Shown here: piece by piece, positions 33,502 to 42,239 of the stretch | Layout of the letters: each line of letters starts with the position of its first letter | How positions within the stretch are numbered: position 1 is the stretch's first letter | Source of the DNA: Lewinella sp. LCG006 | GTDB lineage: Bacteria; Bacteroidota; Bacteroidia; Chitinophagales; Saprospiraceae | Direction: 5' to 3' | Assembly: GCF_040784935.1 (NCBI RefSeq) | Contig: NZ_CP160680.1 | Coordinates: forward strand, 4,496,501-4,560,500 | Length of the DNA: 64,000 nt | Notes under the pieces: generated by a model | The model's database searches: none | Seen by the model: the letters and a program-made list of their open reading frames with translations, nothing else | Told to the model about the DNA's origin: nothing | Made by a program: the position numbers and the translations under genes

Positions 33502-33525
33502 ACCATCAACCATCAACCATCAACC
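33502..33525. repeat. ACCATCA tandem repeat
   Basis: Three and a half copies of ACCATCA, flanked by the diverged inverted stretches GGTGTAAAGGTGTAAG and CTTTACACCCTTACACC. It lies between the phosphohexomutase end and the pcm start. Confidence 0.55.
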
Positions 33526-33565
33526 TTTACACCCTTACACCTTTCCAACCCTTTTTCAACCCTTT

Positions 33566-35308
33566 TTAAACCCCCAAATCCTTCATAATACTGTCGAGCT
33601 TGCTATCCAGTTCCTGTTCTACAATGGGGAACTGGCCTTTGTCGTGCAATGGCGCTTTGACACTACAGTAAAATTTGATCTTTGGTTCTGTTCCCGAGGG
33701 ACGAGCAGAAATGATGCTGCCATCGTCGGTGAAGAATTGTAAGACGTTGGAGCCCGGCAAATCGATAGGTTCCGTCGTGTCATCGGCAAGGTGGCGGGCC
33801 GTACTGCTCTCATAGTCCATGATGGTCACTACACGAGAACCACCCAGTGCCAGTGGCGGGTCTTTGCGGTATTTGTCCATCAATGCTGCGATCTCTTCAG
33901 CACCGCTTTTACCCTTCTTGGTGATCGAGATCAGTTTTTCTTTGTAGCAGCCGTATTCTACGTAAATGTCCAGCAGCGCATCGTAGATACTGCGCCCCTG
34001 ATCCTTGTAAAATGCGGCCATTTCGGCGATCATGGCGCAAGAGACGACAGCGTCCTTGTCACGGGCGTGCTCACCTACCAGTAGGCCGTAGCTTTCTTCC
34101 CCTCCCGCTAGGAAGGTTTTCTTGCCTTGCAGCTCGGTCATGATTTTTCCAATCCACTTGAATCCGGTAAGGGTATTGAAACACTCGATACCTTTAGATT
34201 CGGCCATCTTATCGATGAGATAAGAGGTGACAATCGTTTTGATAACGTATTCTTTACCCGTCAGTTTACCGCTCTCTTCCCAGGCGGTCATTACGTAATT
34301 GATGAGCAAGGCCGCTGTTTGGTTACCGTTAAGGAGAATAAATTCCCCTTCATCGTTACGAACGGCAATGCCTACGCGATCGGCATCCGGGTCGGTGGCC
34401 ATTACGAGTTCGGCACCTTTGGCTTTAGCCTGGTTGATCGCCATATTGAGTGCTTCCTGCTCTTCAGGGTTGGGGTAGATGACGGTGGGAAAATTACCGT
34501 CTACCACCATTTGTTCTTCTACCAGATGGACATTGGTAAATCCAAACTGTTTCAGTGCCGGCGGCACCATTACGCCACCTGTTCCGTGAATTGGCGAAAA
34601 CACAATGGGTAGATCGTGTTGCCTTTTGATGGCATCACGCGAGATCGAAAGTTGGAGTAAAGCAGCCAGGTATTTGTCGTCGATGGCTTTACCTATGGTC
34701 TCAATATTTTCTTCCTGTGGAGTAAATTTTATCTCATCAATACTGGAAATTTTTTCCACTTCGGCCATGACGTTCACATCATGGGGTTCGGTGAGCTGGC
34801 CTCCGTCTTCGCCATAAGCCTTGTAGCCATTGTACTCCTTAGGGTTGTGTGAAGCGGTGATCATCACACCACTCTGGCATCCTAGCTCCCGAATGGCGAA
34901 GGATAATTCCGGCGTTGGCCGCAAACCATTGAAGAAATAAACGTAAATGCCGTTAGCTGAAAAGACCTCTGCAACCAGGCGAGCAAAAGTATCGGAGTCG
35001 TTACGACAATCGTGAGCAATCGCCACTTTTACTTGTTGGTCTGGGTAGAGTTGGAGCAGGTAGTTGCTCAGGCCCTGGGTGGCCATGCCCAGGGTGTATT
35101 TGTTGATACGGTTAGATCCTACGCCCATGATGCCCCGAATTCCACCGGTACCAAATTCCAAATCTTTGTAAAAGCTATCCGTTAGTTCGGTATATTTTTC
35201 TTCTTCAATTAACTGACGAATGTATTGTTTACTCTCATCATCGTAATTTCCATTCAACCACTGGTTGATGTTTGCTTGTACGTTGGAATCCAAAGATGCT
35301 AATGACAT
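33566..35308 (-). CDS. Phosphoglucomutase/phosphomannomutase (alpha-D-phosphohexomutase)
   Basis: 580 aa, four-domain alpha-D-phosphohexomutase interconverting hexose 1- and 6-phosphates. The active-site Ser loop is GVMITASHNPKEYNGYKAYG (~145), the metal loop ATDPDADRVGIA (~303), the sugar-binding loop GGEESYGLLVG (~395) and the phosphate loop RPSGTEPKIKFY (~545). The start MSLASLDSNVQANINQWL is ten codons inside the longest frame and matches a normal N-terminus. A TAACTTTG promoter element lies 28 bp upstream. With glgB in the window it could feed glucose-1-phosphate to glycogen. Whether glucose or mannose is preferred is not clear. Confidence 0.92.
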   Translation of the reverse strand: MSLASLDSNVQANINQWLNGNYDDESKQYIRQLIEEEKYTELTDSFYKDLEFGTGGIRGIMGVGSNRINKYTLGMATQGLSNYLLQLYPDQQVKVAIAHDCRNDSDTFARLVAEVFSANGIYVYFFNGLRPTPELSFAIRELGCQSGVMITASHNPKEYNGYKAYGEDGGQLTEPHDVNVMAEVEKISSIDEIKFTPQEENIETIGKAIDDKYLAALLQLSISRDAIKRQHDLPIVFSPIHGTGGVMVPPALKQFGFTNVHLVEEQMVVDGNFPTVIYPNPEEQEALNMAINQAKAKGAELVMATDPDADRVGIAVRNDEGEFILLNGNQTAALLINYVMTAWEESGKLTGKEYVIKTIVTSYLIDKMAESKGIECFNTLTGFKWIGKIMTELQGKKTFLAGGEESYGLLVGEHARDKDAVVSCAMIAEMAAFYKDQGRSIYDALLDIYVEYGCYKEKLISITKKGKSGAEEIAALMDKYRKDPPLALGGSRVVTIMDYESSTARHLADDTTEPIDLPGSNVLQFFTDDGSIISARPSGTEPKIKFYCSVKAPLHDKGQFPIVEQELDSKLDSIMKDLGV

Positions 35309-35335
35309 AAGGAAGGTTCTTTTTTGTGGTTGGAA

Positions 35336-35343
35336 CAAAGTTA
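35336..35343 (-). promoter_or_regulatory. -7 element TAACTTTG of the phosphohexomutase gene (minus strand)
   Basis: CAAAGTTA on the plus strand reads TAACTTTG on the minus strand. It lies 28 bp upstream of the ATG at 35308 and supports that start over the longer frame at 35338. Confidence 0.5.
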
Positions 35344-35402
35344 CCGATCAAGAATTAATTCGCTTTATTTTTAGAAGCGCAATTTTTTTTATCTTTATGG
35401 CA

Positions 35403-35613
35403 ATATAAAAAAAATACCCCCGTTAAGGAAGGGTAACTTGCGAAATAGGACCTAACGGCCTGTTCGAAAATATAAGAATTCTCAGAGAATCATACTGTTT
35501 ACGCCTTGCACACCTCATCATCTATTTTTTGCAAGCGTAAGATCAGTTCAAGAATAATAACTGGGGTTTAGTTTTCTAATGTGAAAGTGCAGCTTGCTGC
35601 ACTTTCTTTTTTT
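35403..35613 (+). ncRNA. Candidate small structured RNA with its own terminator (6S-like?)
   Basis: A strong plus-strand terminator (GAAAGTGCAGC/GCTGCACTTTC, 35583-35606, then eight T) has no gene upstream on that strand; the preceding gene runs the other way. A TATCTTTA -7-like box at 35390-35397 would start a ~205-nt RNA. Internal pairings: ACCCCCGTTA (~35416) with TAACTGGGGT (~35559), CCGTTAAGG with CCTAACGG, ATTCTCAGAGAAT, and TTACGCCTTGCA with TGCAAGCGTAA. A long closed rod with a terminal hairpin recalls 6S RNA, but family identity is not established. The rest of the 35309-35714 gap shows no gene. Confidence 0.4.
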
Positions 35614-35614
35614 G
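35583..35614 (+). terminator. Intrinsic terminator (candidate small RNA)
   Basis: An 11-bp perfect stem GAAAGTGCAGC/GCTGCACTTTC with a 2-nt apex (effectively a 4-6-nt loop), followed by TTTTTTTT. It stops plus-strand transcription 100 bp before the DUF1015 gene. Confidence 0.85.
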
Positions 35615-35714
35615 TCTGGTAGCCAAATTTTCAATTCTTCCCTCCTGTTTTCCCCACAAGCACTTATCTTGCGGACACCAAATAATTCCTTTCTCCGAGG
35701 ATCAATATTCCACC

Positions 35715-36827
35715 ATGGTTGTACGCCCGTTCGCTGCTACTTTTTCCCGACCTGAGCAAATTCCAGATTTAGCGGCTTTTCTAGGTTCCGTTAAGGAGGA
35801 TTTTAAAGATTTCTTTGAGAAAAGCTACTTCACTGCTCCCCAATCACCAGCCATGTATATCTACCAAGTCAGGGCACAGGGGAAAGAACGCACAGGATTG
35901 ATCGCAGCAGTATCTGTTCAGGATTATCTGGAAGAGCGGGTTCGCCGCCATGAGCACACCCTGGTAGCCAAAGAGGTAAGGCAGGCAGAGCTGTTGCAAC
36001 AACGTGGGGCCGTCGTCAAACCGGTATTATTAGCGCATCGGCATCACCAAGGACTGGCTGATCTTTTGGCTGCTCACGCTCAAATTCACGCACCATTTCA
36101 AGAGCTGTCTTTATCAGATCCCGAGGAGACGCATCGCTTTTGGGCAATCACGGAGCCTCAGGAAATCGAACAAATTCAGTACTATTTCGGTCGCTATATT
36201 CTCAATACCTACATCGCCGACGGACACCACCGCTTTAGTGCTATCGCTCGTTTGTACCAACAAAGAGAAGAACACCACGAACCCAACCCTTTTTGCTACC
36301 TGATGTGTGCGCTTTTTCCTAGCACGGCGCTGGAAATTCACAACTTCAATCGGGTAGTTAAAAACACGAACCCGGAACTGAGTTGGCTGAGCTTCATGGC
36401 CAGGATTTCTCAATATGCTAATCTGGAACCACTACCTGGGCCTCGTCAGCCCAAATTACAGCATGAGCTTACCATGTTTGTCGAGGGGGAGTGGTTTCTC
36501 TTGCGCTGGCGAGCGGGCACTTTGAAAAAAAATGTTGATGCCGGTCTACCTACCCTTGATGTTTCCATGCTGAATTATTACCTGCTCCAAAAGGTGCTAG
36601 GTTTGGAGGATATTCGCAATGACAGTAGGATCAAATACGTAGAAGGTCCCGCTGGCCTGATGGCGCTGGTTGAAGCATGTGATAATCGTCCCGCTGCGGC
36701 TTTTTGCCTGCATCCACTCAGCTGGGATGCCTTTTTTAGAGTGATCGACCATGGCTTGGTGTTGCCGCCGAAAAGTACCTGGTTTGAACCACGCATGCGC
36801 AATGGAATAGTGGTGCAGATGGTATGA
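35715..36827 (+). CDS. DUF1015 family protein
   Basis: 370 aa. Family markers are VRPFAATF at the start, the central IADGHHRFSAIARLY (~170-184), and the ending LPPKSTWFEPRMRNGIV with KSTWFEPR. DUF1015 proteins are widespread cytosolic proteins, often near serine biosynthesis genes in Bacteroidota (serA/serC), but no such gene is next to it here. The normal family length is ~410, so this copy is slightly short. The biochemical role is unknown. A near-consensus TATCTTGC lies ~45 bp upstream. Confidence 0.88.
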   Translation: MVVRPFAATFSRPEQIPDLAAFLGSVKEDFKDFFEKSYFTAPQSPAMYIYQVRAQGKERTGLIAAVSVQDYLEERVRRHEHTLVAKEVRQAELLQQRGAVVKPVLLAHRHHQGLADLLAAHAQIHAPFQELSLSDPEETHRFWAITEPQEIEQIQYYFGRYILNTYIADGHHRFSAIARLYQQREEHHEPNPFCYLMCALFPSTALEIHNFNRVVKNTNPELSWLSFMARISQYANLEPLPGPRQPKLQHELTMFVEGEWFLLRWRAGTLKKNVDAGLPTLDVSMLNYYLLQKVLGLEDIRNDSRIKYVEGPAGLMALVEACDNRPAAAFCLHPLSWDAFFRVIDHGLVLPPKSTWFEPRMRNGIVVQMV

Positions 36828-36877
36828 CTTCCCATCGGGTAACAAATTTTGGTCTCCTTGGTGGTTAAAATCAATCA

Positions 36878-39800
36878 TCAAAAATTCGTACCCAGATTAA
36901 GGTCAATGATGCCTGATTCTTCGTCGGAAAAACCAAATAATACTGATAGGGTATAAGAACGCGAAAGCGGAATCAGGTAAATACCACCACCGTAAGCTTG
37001 CTTAAAATCAGGTTTTGGTGCCCCATCAGTGGTTACATAACCACTATCATAAAAAGCTCTTATGCCTACAACGACGGGTAGAAAAGCGTTGCGCCACAAA
37101 GCAACCGGGCTGCGTAATTCGGTATTATAGTAAAAGTAGCCATCGCCCGTAAAACGGTTACGTCGGAAGCCGCGGAGACCTTCCTGCTGGCCAATACCGG
37201 GAAGTTTGTAGAACGGCACTTTTCCCTGATTTTCTGCCCAACCGGCACGAGCCGCAAAAGTGATGGGGAAACGGCGGGTACTGAGGAAAAACTCTCCAGC
37301 AACTTTAGAGATACCAAAATAATCAGTTTCAACACCTTTTGCCCACTCCTGGCCAGCAATAAACCGCATTCCCTTAGAGGGAAATACCGGGTGATCACGC
37401 AGGTCAATGGTGAGTTTAGGACGTAGATAAAACCAGCTTAAATCCCCCGTACCGTAGAAAGTGGTCTCTTGATCCAGGATGGTGTTTTCCGTTTCTACCG
37501 TCTCGTTGTTTTCGTAACCCAGCTGAAGCGTGAATTCACTCTGGCGACGAAATTTACGACGAAGGGTGCTGCTGAAATCTACCCGCCGCAGCCTTATTTG
37601 GTTGAAACCATTGCGGAACTCATCGTCATCTTTCGTACTGTCGTTGCCCAAGCCGAAGAAAAAGTTGTAAAAAGAAGGACGCTCAATGTTGCCCTCCGCC
37701 AATACGTCCCATTTGTGCAAGACATGGTGCCAGTCGGCAGTGTATTGTAAGCTGAAATTACTGAGGGTACTTACGGCTCCGCGAATACTGTGTTTACTAC
37801 TGTAGTCACGACGTGTAAAAGTACGTTGGGTAAAGGTGATACCGGTACCAAAAGTTGCCCCCGAGAAAGAATTGAAGTTGAAGTAGGCGAGGGGAAGGTA
37901 GCTATTGTATTCGTAGGCATCGCGCTGATAATAATAGAGTTCGTCCCGCCAGTTATCAATTTGTTTTCCTCCTTTGGATAGGGTCACTTCAGCATCAGGA
38001 TCTTTTTCGTAGACCAGGGTGTGTCTTCCACCACCATTGTTTCCGTGGTCTACCACATCGTCTTTTCCAGGGCCACCGATGATCCGTACCGTAATCGCCC
38101 GGGCGCTGGTACCCGTAATTTCAAAAACATCATCTTTGCCCAATCCGTAAATGCGAATTTCTTTGGTTTCTGAAGGCAAAAACAGACGATCGTAGAGAAT
38201 GCGCCCTTTTTGGTCACCTTTAGGGTCGGTAACCGTAATGCGGGTGCTCGCATCTGGCAGGCGGGCGATGAGGAAATGCTCTTCTTTGTTGGTGCCAACC
38301 ACATCCACCACTTTCGCGTGAATTTCATAATAAGTATTGGCATAGGCTTCAAGGTCTTGAATTCGTCTTTCGAGTTTCTCGGCGATGGTGTTTCCCGAAA
38401 GGGGAATCGTTTCTTGAGGAAGTGTTGCTATTGCCGCTCGTATTTCCTTTGGGCCAATATGTTGTTGCAAATAGTGTACTTCCGTAAGAAAATCTTCTCT
38501 GCTCAGTGGGCTCAGCAATAATCGGTCCATGTGCCTTGCCTGATAGGTGAGCGATTGTACGTCCTGGATTTTGTAATCAAAATGTTCAAGATTGGGTACG
38601 GCCCAATGGCGACTGGCCAGCCAGGGGATCAGACCATCGAGCTGAGAGAAAGCATGGTCGCGATCGCGGGGAATAGGGCGAACCAAGAGGTGATCATCGT
38701 CTTGTTCGAACACCGCCCATTTCCAGTTGTCTTCGTGCTTACTCCAGTCACCAATGAAGATGTCAAATAGCCGGGCGCGAACAAATTCCTGATGATCGAT
38801 TTTTAAATCCTGATCATCATAGCGTTCGTTGAATAGCTCAAAACTTTTATAGATTTCATCGGCACCAAAGGTTCCTGGGCGTTTACCTTTTGCGTTCTGT
38901 GGCCGTTCTTCGAGCATACCCAGCATGTTGCCGTATTCGGTACGAAACCTTCCCAGTCGAGGAATATCTCCCAACGAAAAGAGCTGAGGTGTGGCGTGCA
39001 AGATGCTTACTTGGTCTAGTAAAACAGCCACAGGAATGGCTCCATATGGATGCTGTGTACTAGTTTGGTCTCTGGTGATATCGGCGATGATGGTATTCCT
39101 CAGTACCAGATTGAGCGTCCCTGCGGGGTCTTTATCTACAGAGCGGAAGACAAATCGTTCTCCCTCTGCTGTTTCCAGTTTCAGCGATTTTGTCTGCCGA
39201 CCTCCACCTCGTTTGGTGGCCCAGAGTCCACCCTTGATGGTGTCAAGGTCAAGTACGGGCACTTCAACGGGCTGCATCCAGGTTGTTCGATAGTGGCTTC
39301 CCAAGAGGAGCAGTTTAGTTTTTCCTGCATCATATCGAGTTCCACCAGTAACAACTACGGTACTTGGCAGCTCGGGCTTGATCAGTGCCAGTGAGTCTAC
39401 TTCCGTAAAACAAGGCTGATAGTTAGGATTGGCCGCAATAGTTTCATCAGGGCCAGGCGAACAAGCCTGATCAAAAAGCAGGAGGTTTTTTGCTAAGGTG
39501 ATGCCGTCGTCCAGCACTTGATAGAACTGGTAGCTTACCTGGCCATTTGCAGCAAAGGTCAGAACAGTAAATCCGGGAAGTGTACTGGTAAAAACAGCCG
39601 GTTTGTGTTTGGAGACCCACCGACCTTTGCTGGGAGCGCCACTATTGATGACATAGTTGCCTTGGTAATCAATCAACTGTTGATTAGGTTCATGGCCACC
39701 AAGGAAAAAAATGCCCTGGTTTTGGGTGGCAATGTCTTTCAATTCGTCGCGGAAAGGCTCGTAATATTGGTTATGAATGGACTTGGCATCACCAATGTTC

Positions 39801-40507
39801 TGTTGGTAGGCAATTTTAAAGCTCCCCAGAACGGGAGGGGAAAAATGATCAATGATAGGGAACTCTCCTCCGTATCTTCCCTGTGATTCCAGCGGGAAAT
39901 GCCCGGCTATAATGATGTTTTTATCCAGGTTCTCCTCCACAGCGTCCTGGATTTCTTCCATGACAATGGAAGGTTCCGAATAATCACAAACGGCGTTTGC
40001 TGGGGTCGGTTTGCGGTGTGGATGATTCCACCATTGGGTATTGAGCGTGATGAGTAGGGTAGAAGAAGATAGCTTTTCAATATCAGGTCCGGGGCAACCC
40101 TGGTCAAGGGTCCAGCGAAGATTGTCAATGTCCTGGTCTTCAATATACGCTTCGAGGGCTTTCACACACTCCCAACCCACTCTGCCGGAGGAGGCCCAGT
40201 CCCGGTCGCCTGGAAGGAGGTAGCTCTTAATCTGAGGATTGGCTTTGATTACCTCCAGCAGCAATTGTAGACGAGAAAAATCGTGATCGCGATGCTGATC
40301 ATGACACTTGTGGTCGGTGAGATCTCCATTGATAATCAAGGTCGTTTGGTCATCAGCAGAAGCAAGAAACCCTTGTAAGGCCGCGAAAAATGCAGGATCA
40401 GCATCAGCGGTGTTGCCTACGGTCACAACTTTTGTCTGGCAATAGAGCAGCGAACAGCTAAGCAGCCAGGACAGCATAAAGAGCAAAAAGTGGAACTGGT
40501 ATTTCAT
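36878..40507 (-). CDS. Calcineurin-like phosphoesterase domain fused to an Omp85/surface-antigen barrel
   Basis: 1209 aa. Signal peptide MKYQFHFLLFMLSWLLSCSLLYCQ. Residues ~27-340 follow the metallophosphoesterase fold, but key motifs are altered: VTVGNTADAD (~29) where GDxG/DxH is expected, NGDLTDH (~60), LPGDRDW (~98) in place of GNHDW, AGHFP (~202) and GGHEPN (~270). The middle (~350-860) includes a segment with RPIPRDRDHAFSQLDG. Residues ~860-1209 form an outer-membrane barrel of the surface-antigen type, with IGQQEGLRGFRRNRFTGDGY and a final aromatic strand (DLNLGTNF). It is therefore an outer-membrane protein with a large periplasmic part. The phosphoesterase part may be non-catalytic. 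Confidence 0.82.
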   Translation of the reverse strand: MKYQFHFLLFMLSWLLSCSLLYCQTKVVTVGNTADADPAFFAALQGFLASADDQTTLIINGDLTDHKCHDQHRDHDFSRLQLLLEVIKANPQIKSYLLPGDRDWASSGRVGWECVKALEAYIEDQDIDNLRWTLDQGCPGPDIEKLSSSTLLITLNTQWWNHPHRKPTPANAVCDYSEPSIVMEEIQDAVEENLDKNIIIAGHFPLESQGRYGGEFPIIDHFSPPVLGSFKIAYQQNIGDAKSIHNQYYEPFRDELKDIATQNQGIFFLGGHEPNQQLIDYQGNYVINSGAPSKGRWVSKHKPAVFTSTLPGFTVLTFAANGQVSYQFYQVLDDGITLAKNLLLFDQACSPGPDETIAANPNYQPCFTEVDSLALIKPELPSTVVVTGGTRYDAGKTKLLLLGSHYRTTWMQPVEVPVLDLDTIKGGLWATKRGGGRQTKSLKLETAEGERFVFRSVDKDPAGTLNLVLRNTIIADITRDQTSTQHPYGAIPVAVLLDQVSILHATPQLFSLGDIPRLGRFRTEYGNMLGMLEERPQNAKGKRPGTFGADEIYKSFELFNERYDDQDLKIDHQEFVRARLFDIFIGDWSKHEDNWKWAVFEQDDDHLLVRPIPRDRDHAFSQLDGLIPWLASRHWAVPNLEHFDYKIQDVQSLTYQARHMDRLLLSPLSREDFLTEVHYLQQHIGPKEIRAAIATLPQETIPLSGNTIAEKLERRIQDLEAYANTYYEIHAKVVDVVGTNKEEHFLIARLPDASTRITVTDPKGDQKGRILYDRLFLPSETKEIRIYGLGKDDVFEITGTSARAITVRIIGGPGKDDVVDHGNNGGGRHTLVYEKDPDAEVTLSKGGKQIDNWRDELYYYQRDAYEYNSYLPLAYFNFNSFSGATFGTGITFTQRTFTRRDYSSKHSIRGAVSTLSNFSLQYTADWHHVLHKWDVLAEGNIERPSFYNFFFGLGNDSTKDDDEFRNGFNQIRLRRVDFSSTLRRKFRRQSEFTLQLGYENNETVETENTILDQETTFYGTGDLSWFYLRPKLTIDLRDHPVFPSKGMRFIAGQEWAKGVETDYFGISKVAGEFFLSTRRFPITFAARAGWAENQGKVPFYKLPGIGQQEGLRGFRRNRFTGDGYFYYNTELRSPVALWRNAFLPVVVGIRAFYDSGYVTTDGAPKPDFKQAYGGGIYLIPLSRSYTLSVLFGFSDEESGIIDLNLGTNF

Positions 40508-40541
40508 AAGCCGTGAGATCAAATTTGGAAAGCTAAGCTAA

Positions 40542-40549
40542 CAAACCTA
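40542..40549 (-). promoter_or_regulatory. -7 element TAGGTTTG of the phosphoesterase-barrel gene (minus strand)
   Basis: CAAACCTA on the plus strand reads TAGGTTTG on the minus strand, 35 bp upstream of the ATG at 40507. Divergent from the TACCTTTG element at 40676. Confidence 0.45.
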
Positions 40550-40675
40550 GTAAATTTGCGAACCTTTGTAATGCCTAAGATTTACGAAATGTTTGCTGTC
40601 AAAGTCAACCACTGTTTATTTATCGCGATCTTTTACAAATCAGGGGCGTTATCTTTATATAAAAAGAATAAGACT

Positions 40676-40683
40676 TACCTTTG
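40676..40683 (+). promoter_or_regulatory. -7 element TACCTTTG of the thiolase gene
   Basis: An exact TAnnTTTG match followed by CAGCCCC, 33 bp upstream of the ATG at 40717. A good -33 TTG is not obvious. Confidence 0.5.
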
Positions 40684-40716
40684 CAGCCCCTTAACCATCA
40701 ACCAAATTTCAATAAA

Positions 40717-41895
40717 ATGCAAGACGTATATATCGTATCGGCACTTCGTACTCCCCTTGGTAGTTTTGGTGGAGTGCTTTCCAGTTTATCGGCAATAGAG
40801 CTAGGCGCTACCGCGATAAAAGGTGCTTTGGAAGCCGCTGGCTTGACACCAGATCAAGTAGAAGAAGTCTATTTTGGCAACGTTTGTTCGGCCAATCTAG
40901 GACAGGCTCCTGCCCGGCAAGCAGCACTGAAAGCAGGTATTCCAATGAATGTGCCTTGTACAACGGTCAATAAAGTGTGTTCTTCTGGTATCAAAACAGT
41001 GATGATTGGAGCACAGGCCATCATGTCTGGCCAGCAGGACATCATCGTAGCCGGGGGGATGGAGAGCATGTCAAATGTGCCTTACTATGCTCCTAACGCC
41101 CGTTGGGGAAGCAAATACGGTGACAGTACCCTGATTGATGGCTTGGCCAAAGACGGATTGAAAGACGCCTACGATGGTCAGGCAATGGGCGTTTGCGCAG
41201 ATGCTACGGCCACCAAGTTTGGCATCAGCCGTGAGGCACAGGATGCTTACACCATTAGCAGTTACGAACGTGCAGCCAAAGCTACTTCCGAAGGGTGGTT
41301 TGCCAAGGAGATTGTGCCTGTAAGTATTCCTCAACGCCGGGGTGACGCGCTGGTGATTACCGAAGACGAAGAGTACAAGCGCGTAAAATTTGATAAAATT
41401 CCACAATTACGCCCTGCTTTCACCAAAGATGGTACCGTTACGGCCGCCAATGCCTCTACGATCAACGATGGAGCTTCGGCGATTATCCTGGTGAGTAAGC
41501 GTAAGATGGAAGAGCTAGGGCTGAAGCCGGTTGCTAAAATCGTTGCTTTTGCCGATGCTGCGCAAGAACCCCAATGGTTCACTACCGCACCAACCTTGGC
41601 TGCTCCTAAAGCATTAAAACGCGCAGGGATGGAGCTGAGCGATGTCGACTTTTTTGAAGTGAATGAAGCCTTCGCTGTGGTAAGTATGGCTTTTGCCCAA
41701 GAAATGAAGATTGATCGTGAGAAAATGAACGTGTTCGGAGGTTCTGTAGCAATCGGTCACCCACTTGGTGCATCTGGTGCGAGAATCCTTACAACACTTA
41801 ATAATGTGCTGGCGCACGAAAAAGGTACGGTAGGAATGGCCGCCATTTGTAATGGAGGAGGAGGTGCCTCCGCATTGATTATTGAAAAGGTTTAG
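40717..41895 (+). CDS. Acetyl-CoA C-acetyltransferase (thiolase)
   Basis: 392 aa, the normal length for a biosynthetic/degradative thiolase that joins or cleaves acetyl-CoA units. Nucleophile Cys88 in VNKVCSSGIKTV, the NEAFAVVS motif with the conserved Asn/Glu (~316), the GGSVAIGHPLGASGAR block with the general-base His (~345), and the last active-site Cys in CNGGGGASALI (~378) are all intact. The start MQDVYIVSALRTPLG is 12 codons inside the longest frame and fits the promoter at 40676. It stands alone, so its pathway (acetoacetyl-CoA formation or beta-oxidation) is not set by neighbours. Confidence 0.95.
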   Translation: MQDVYIVSALRTPLGSFGGVLSSLSAIELGATAIKGALEAAGLTPDQVEEVYFGNVCSANLGQAPARQAALKAGIPMNVPCTTVNKVCSSGIKTVMIGAQAIMSGQQDIIVAGGMESMSNVPYYAPNARWGSKYGDSTLIDGLAKDGLKDAYDGQAMGVCADATATKFGISREAQDAYTISSYERAAKATSEGWFAKEIVPVSIPQRRGDALVITEDEEYKRVKFDKIPQLRPAFTKDGTVTAANASTINDGASAIILVSKRKMEELGLKPVAKIVAFADAAQEPQWFTTAPTLAAPKALKRAGMELSDVDFFEVNEAFAVVSMAFAQEMKIDREKMNVFGGSVAIGHPLGASGARILTTLNNVLAHEKGTVGMAAICNGGGGASALIIEKV

Positions 41896-41921
41896 GCCAT
41901 TTTTGAATGAGCTAACTGGTT

Positions 41922-41971
41922 TTTAGAGCGTGACTTAGCAAAAAAAAGGATTTGTTTAGTCATGCTCTAAA
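41922..41971. repeat. GAGCATG-type hairpin after the thiolase gene
   Basis: Arms of 21 nt: TTTAGAGCGTGACTTAGCAAA (left, in two parts: TTTAGAGCGTGACT and TAGCAAA) and its complement with three changes on the right (ending CATGCTCTAAA). The AGAGCATG end matches the outer arms of the 156-bp hairpin at 20850-21005. It starts 27 bp after the thiolase stop and may act as a terminator. Confidence 0.65.
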
Positions 41972-41997
41972 GCCGAACAAAAGCCCAAAAAGTATCG

Positions 41998-42022
41998 TTT
42001 TGACGCTTTTTTGGTGTCAAAA
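41998..42022. other. Small hairpin in the thiolase-peptidase gap
   Basis: TTTTGAC (41998-42004) with GTCAAAA (42016-42022). Together with the GAGCATG hairpin and the TACATTTG element it is all that is seen in the 344-bp gap 41896-42239. Confidence 0.4.
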
Positions 42023-42099
42023 AATAGTTATTTACCAAAAAAAGTTACATCACTTTTCCACAATAGCGTTAAAATTTTAGGAAAATGATGGCTTTATAT

Positions 42100-42107
42100 T
42101 ACATTTG
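42100..42107 (+). promoter_or_regulatory. -7 element TACATTTG upstream of the M23 peptidase
   Basis: An exact TAnnTTTG match, 132 bp before the ATG at 42240, implying a ~125-nt leader. The -33 region is AT-rich without a clear TTG. Confidence 0.4.
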
Positions 42108-42239
42108 TTGCAAGCCACTTGAAAAACATACCCCGATTTGTATCAGGCTAATCCGCTTAAGAGAGCTTTGAGAAAAAATGAATGTTACCTAAAACCTGTT
42201 AACTGCGGATAGCTATTTATTGGCTAATGTCAAACACTA

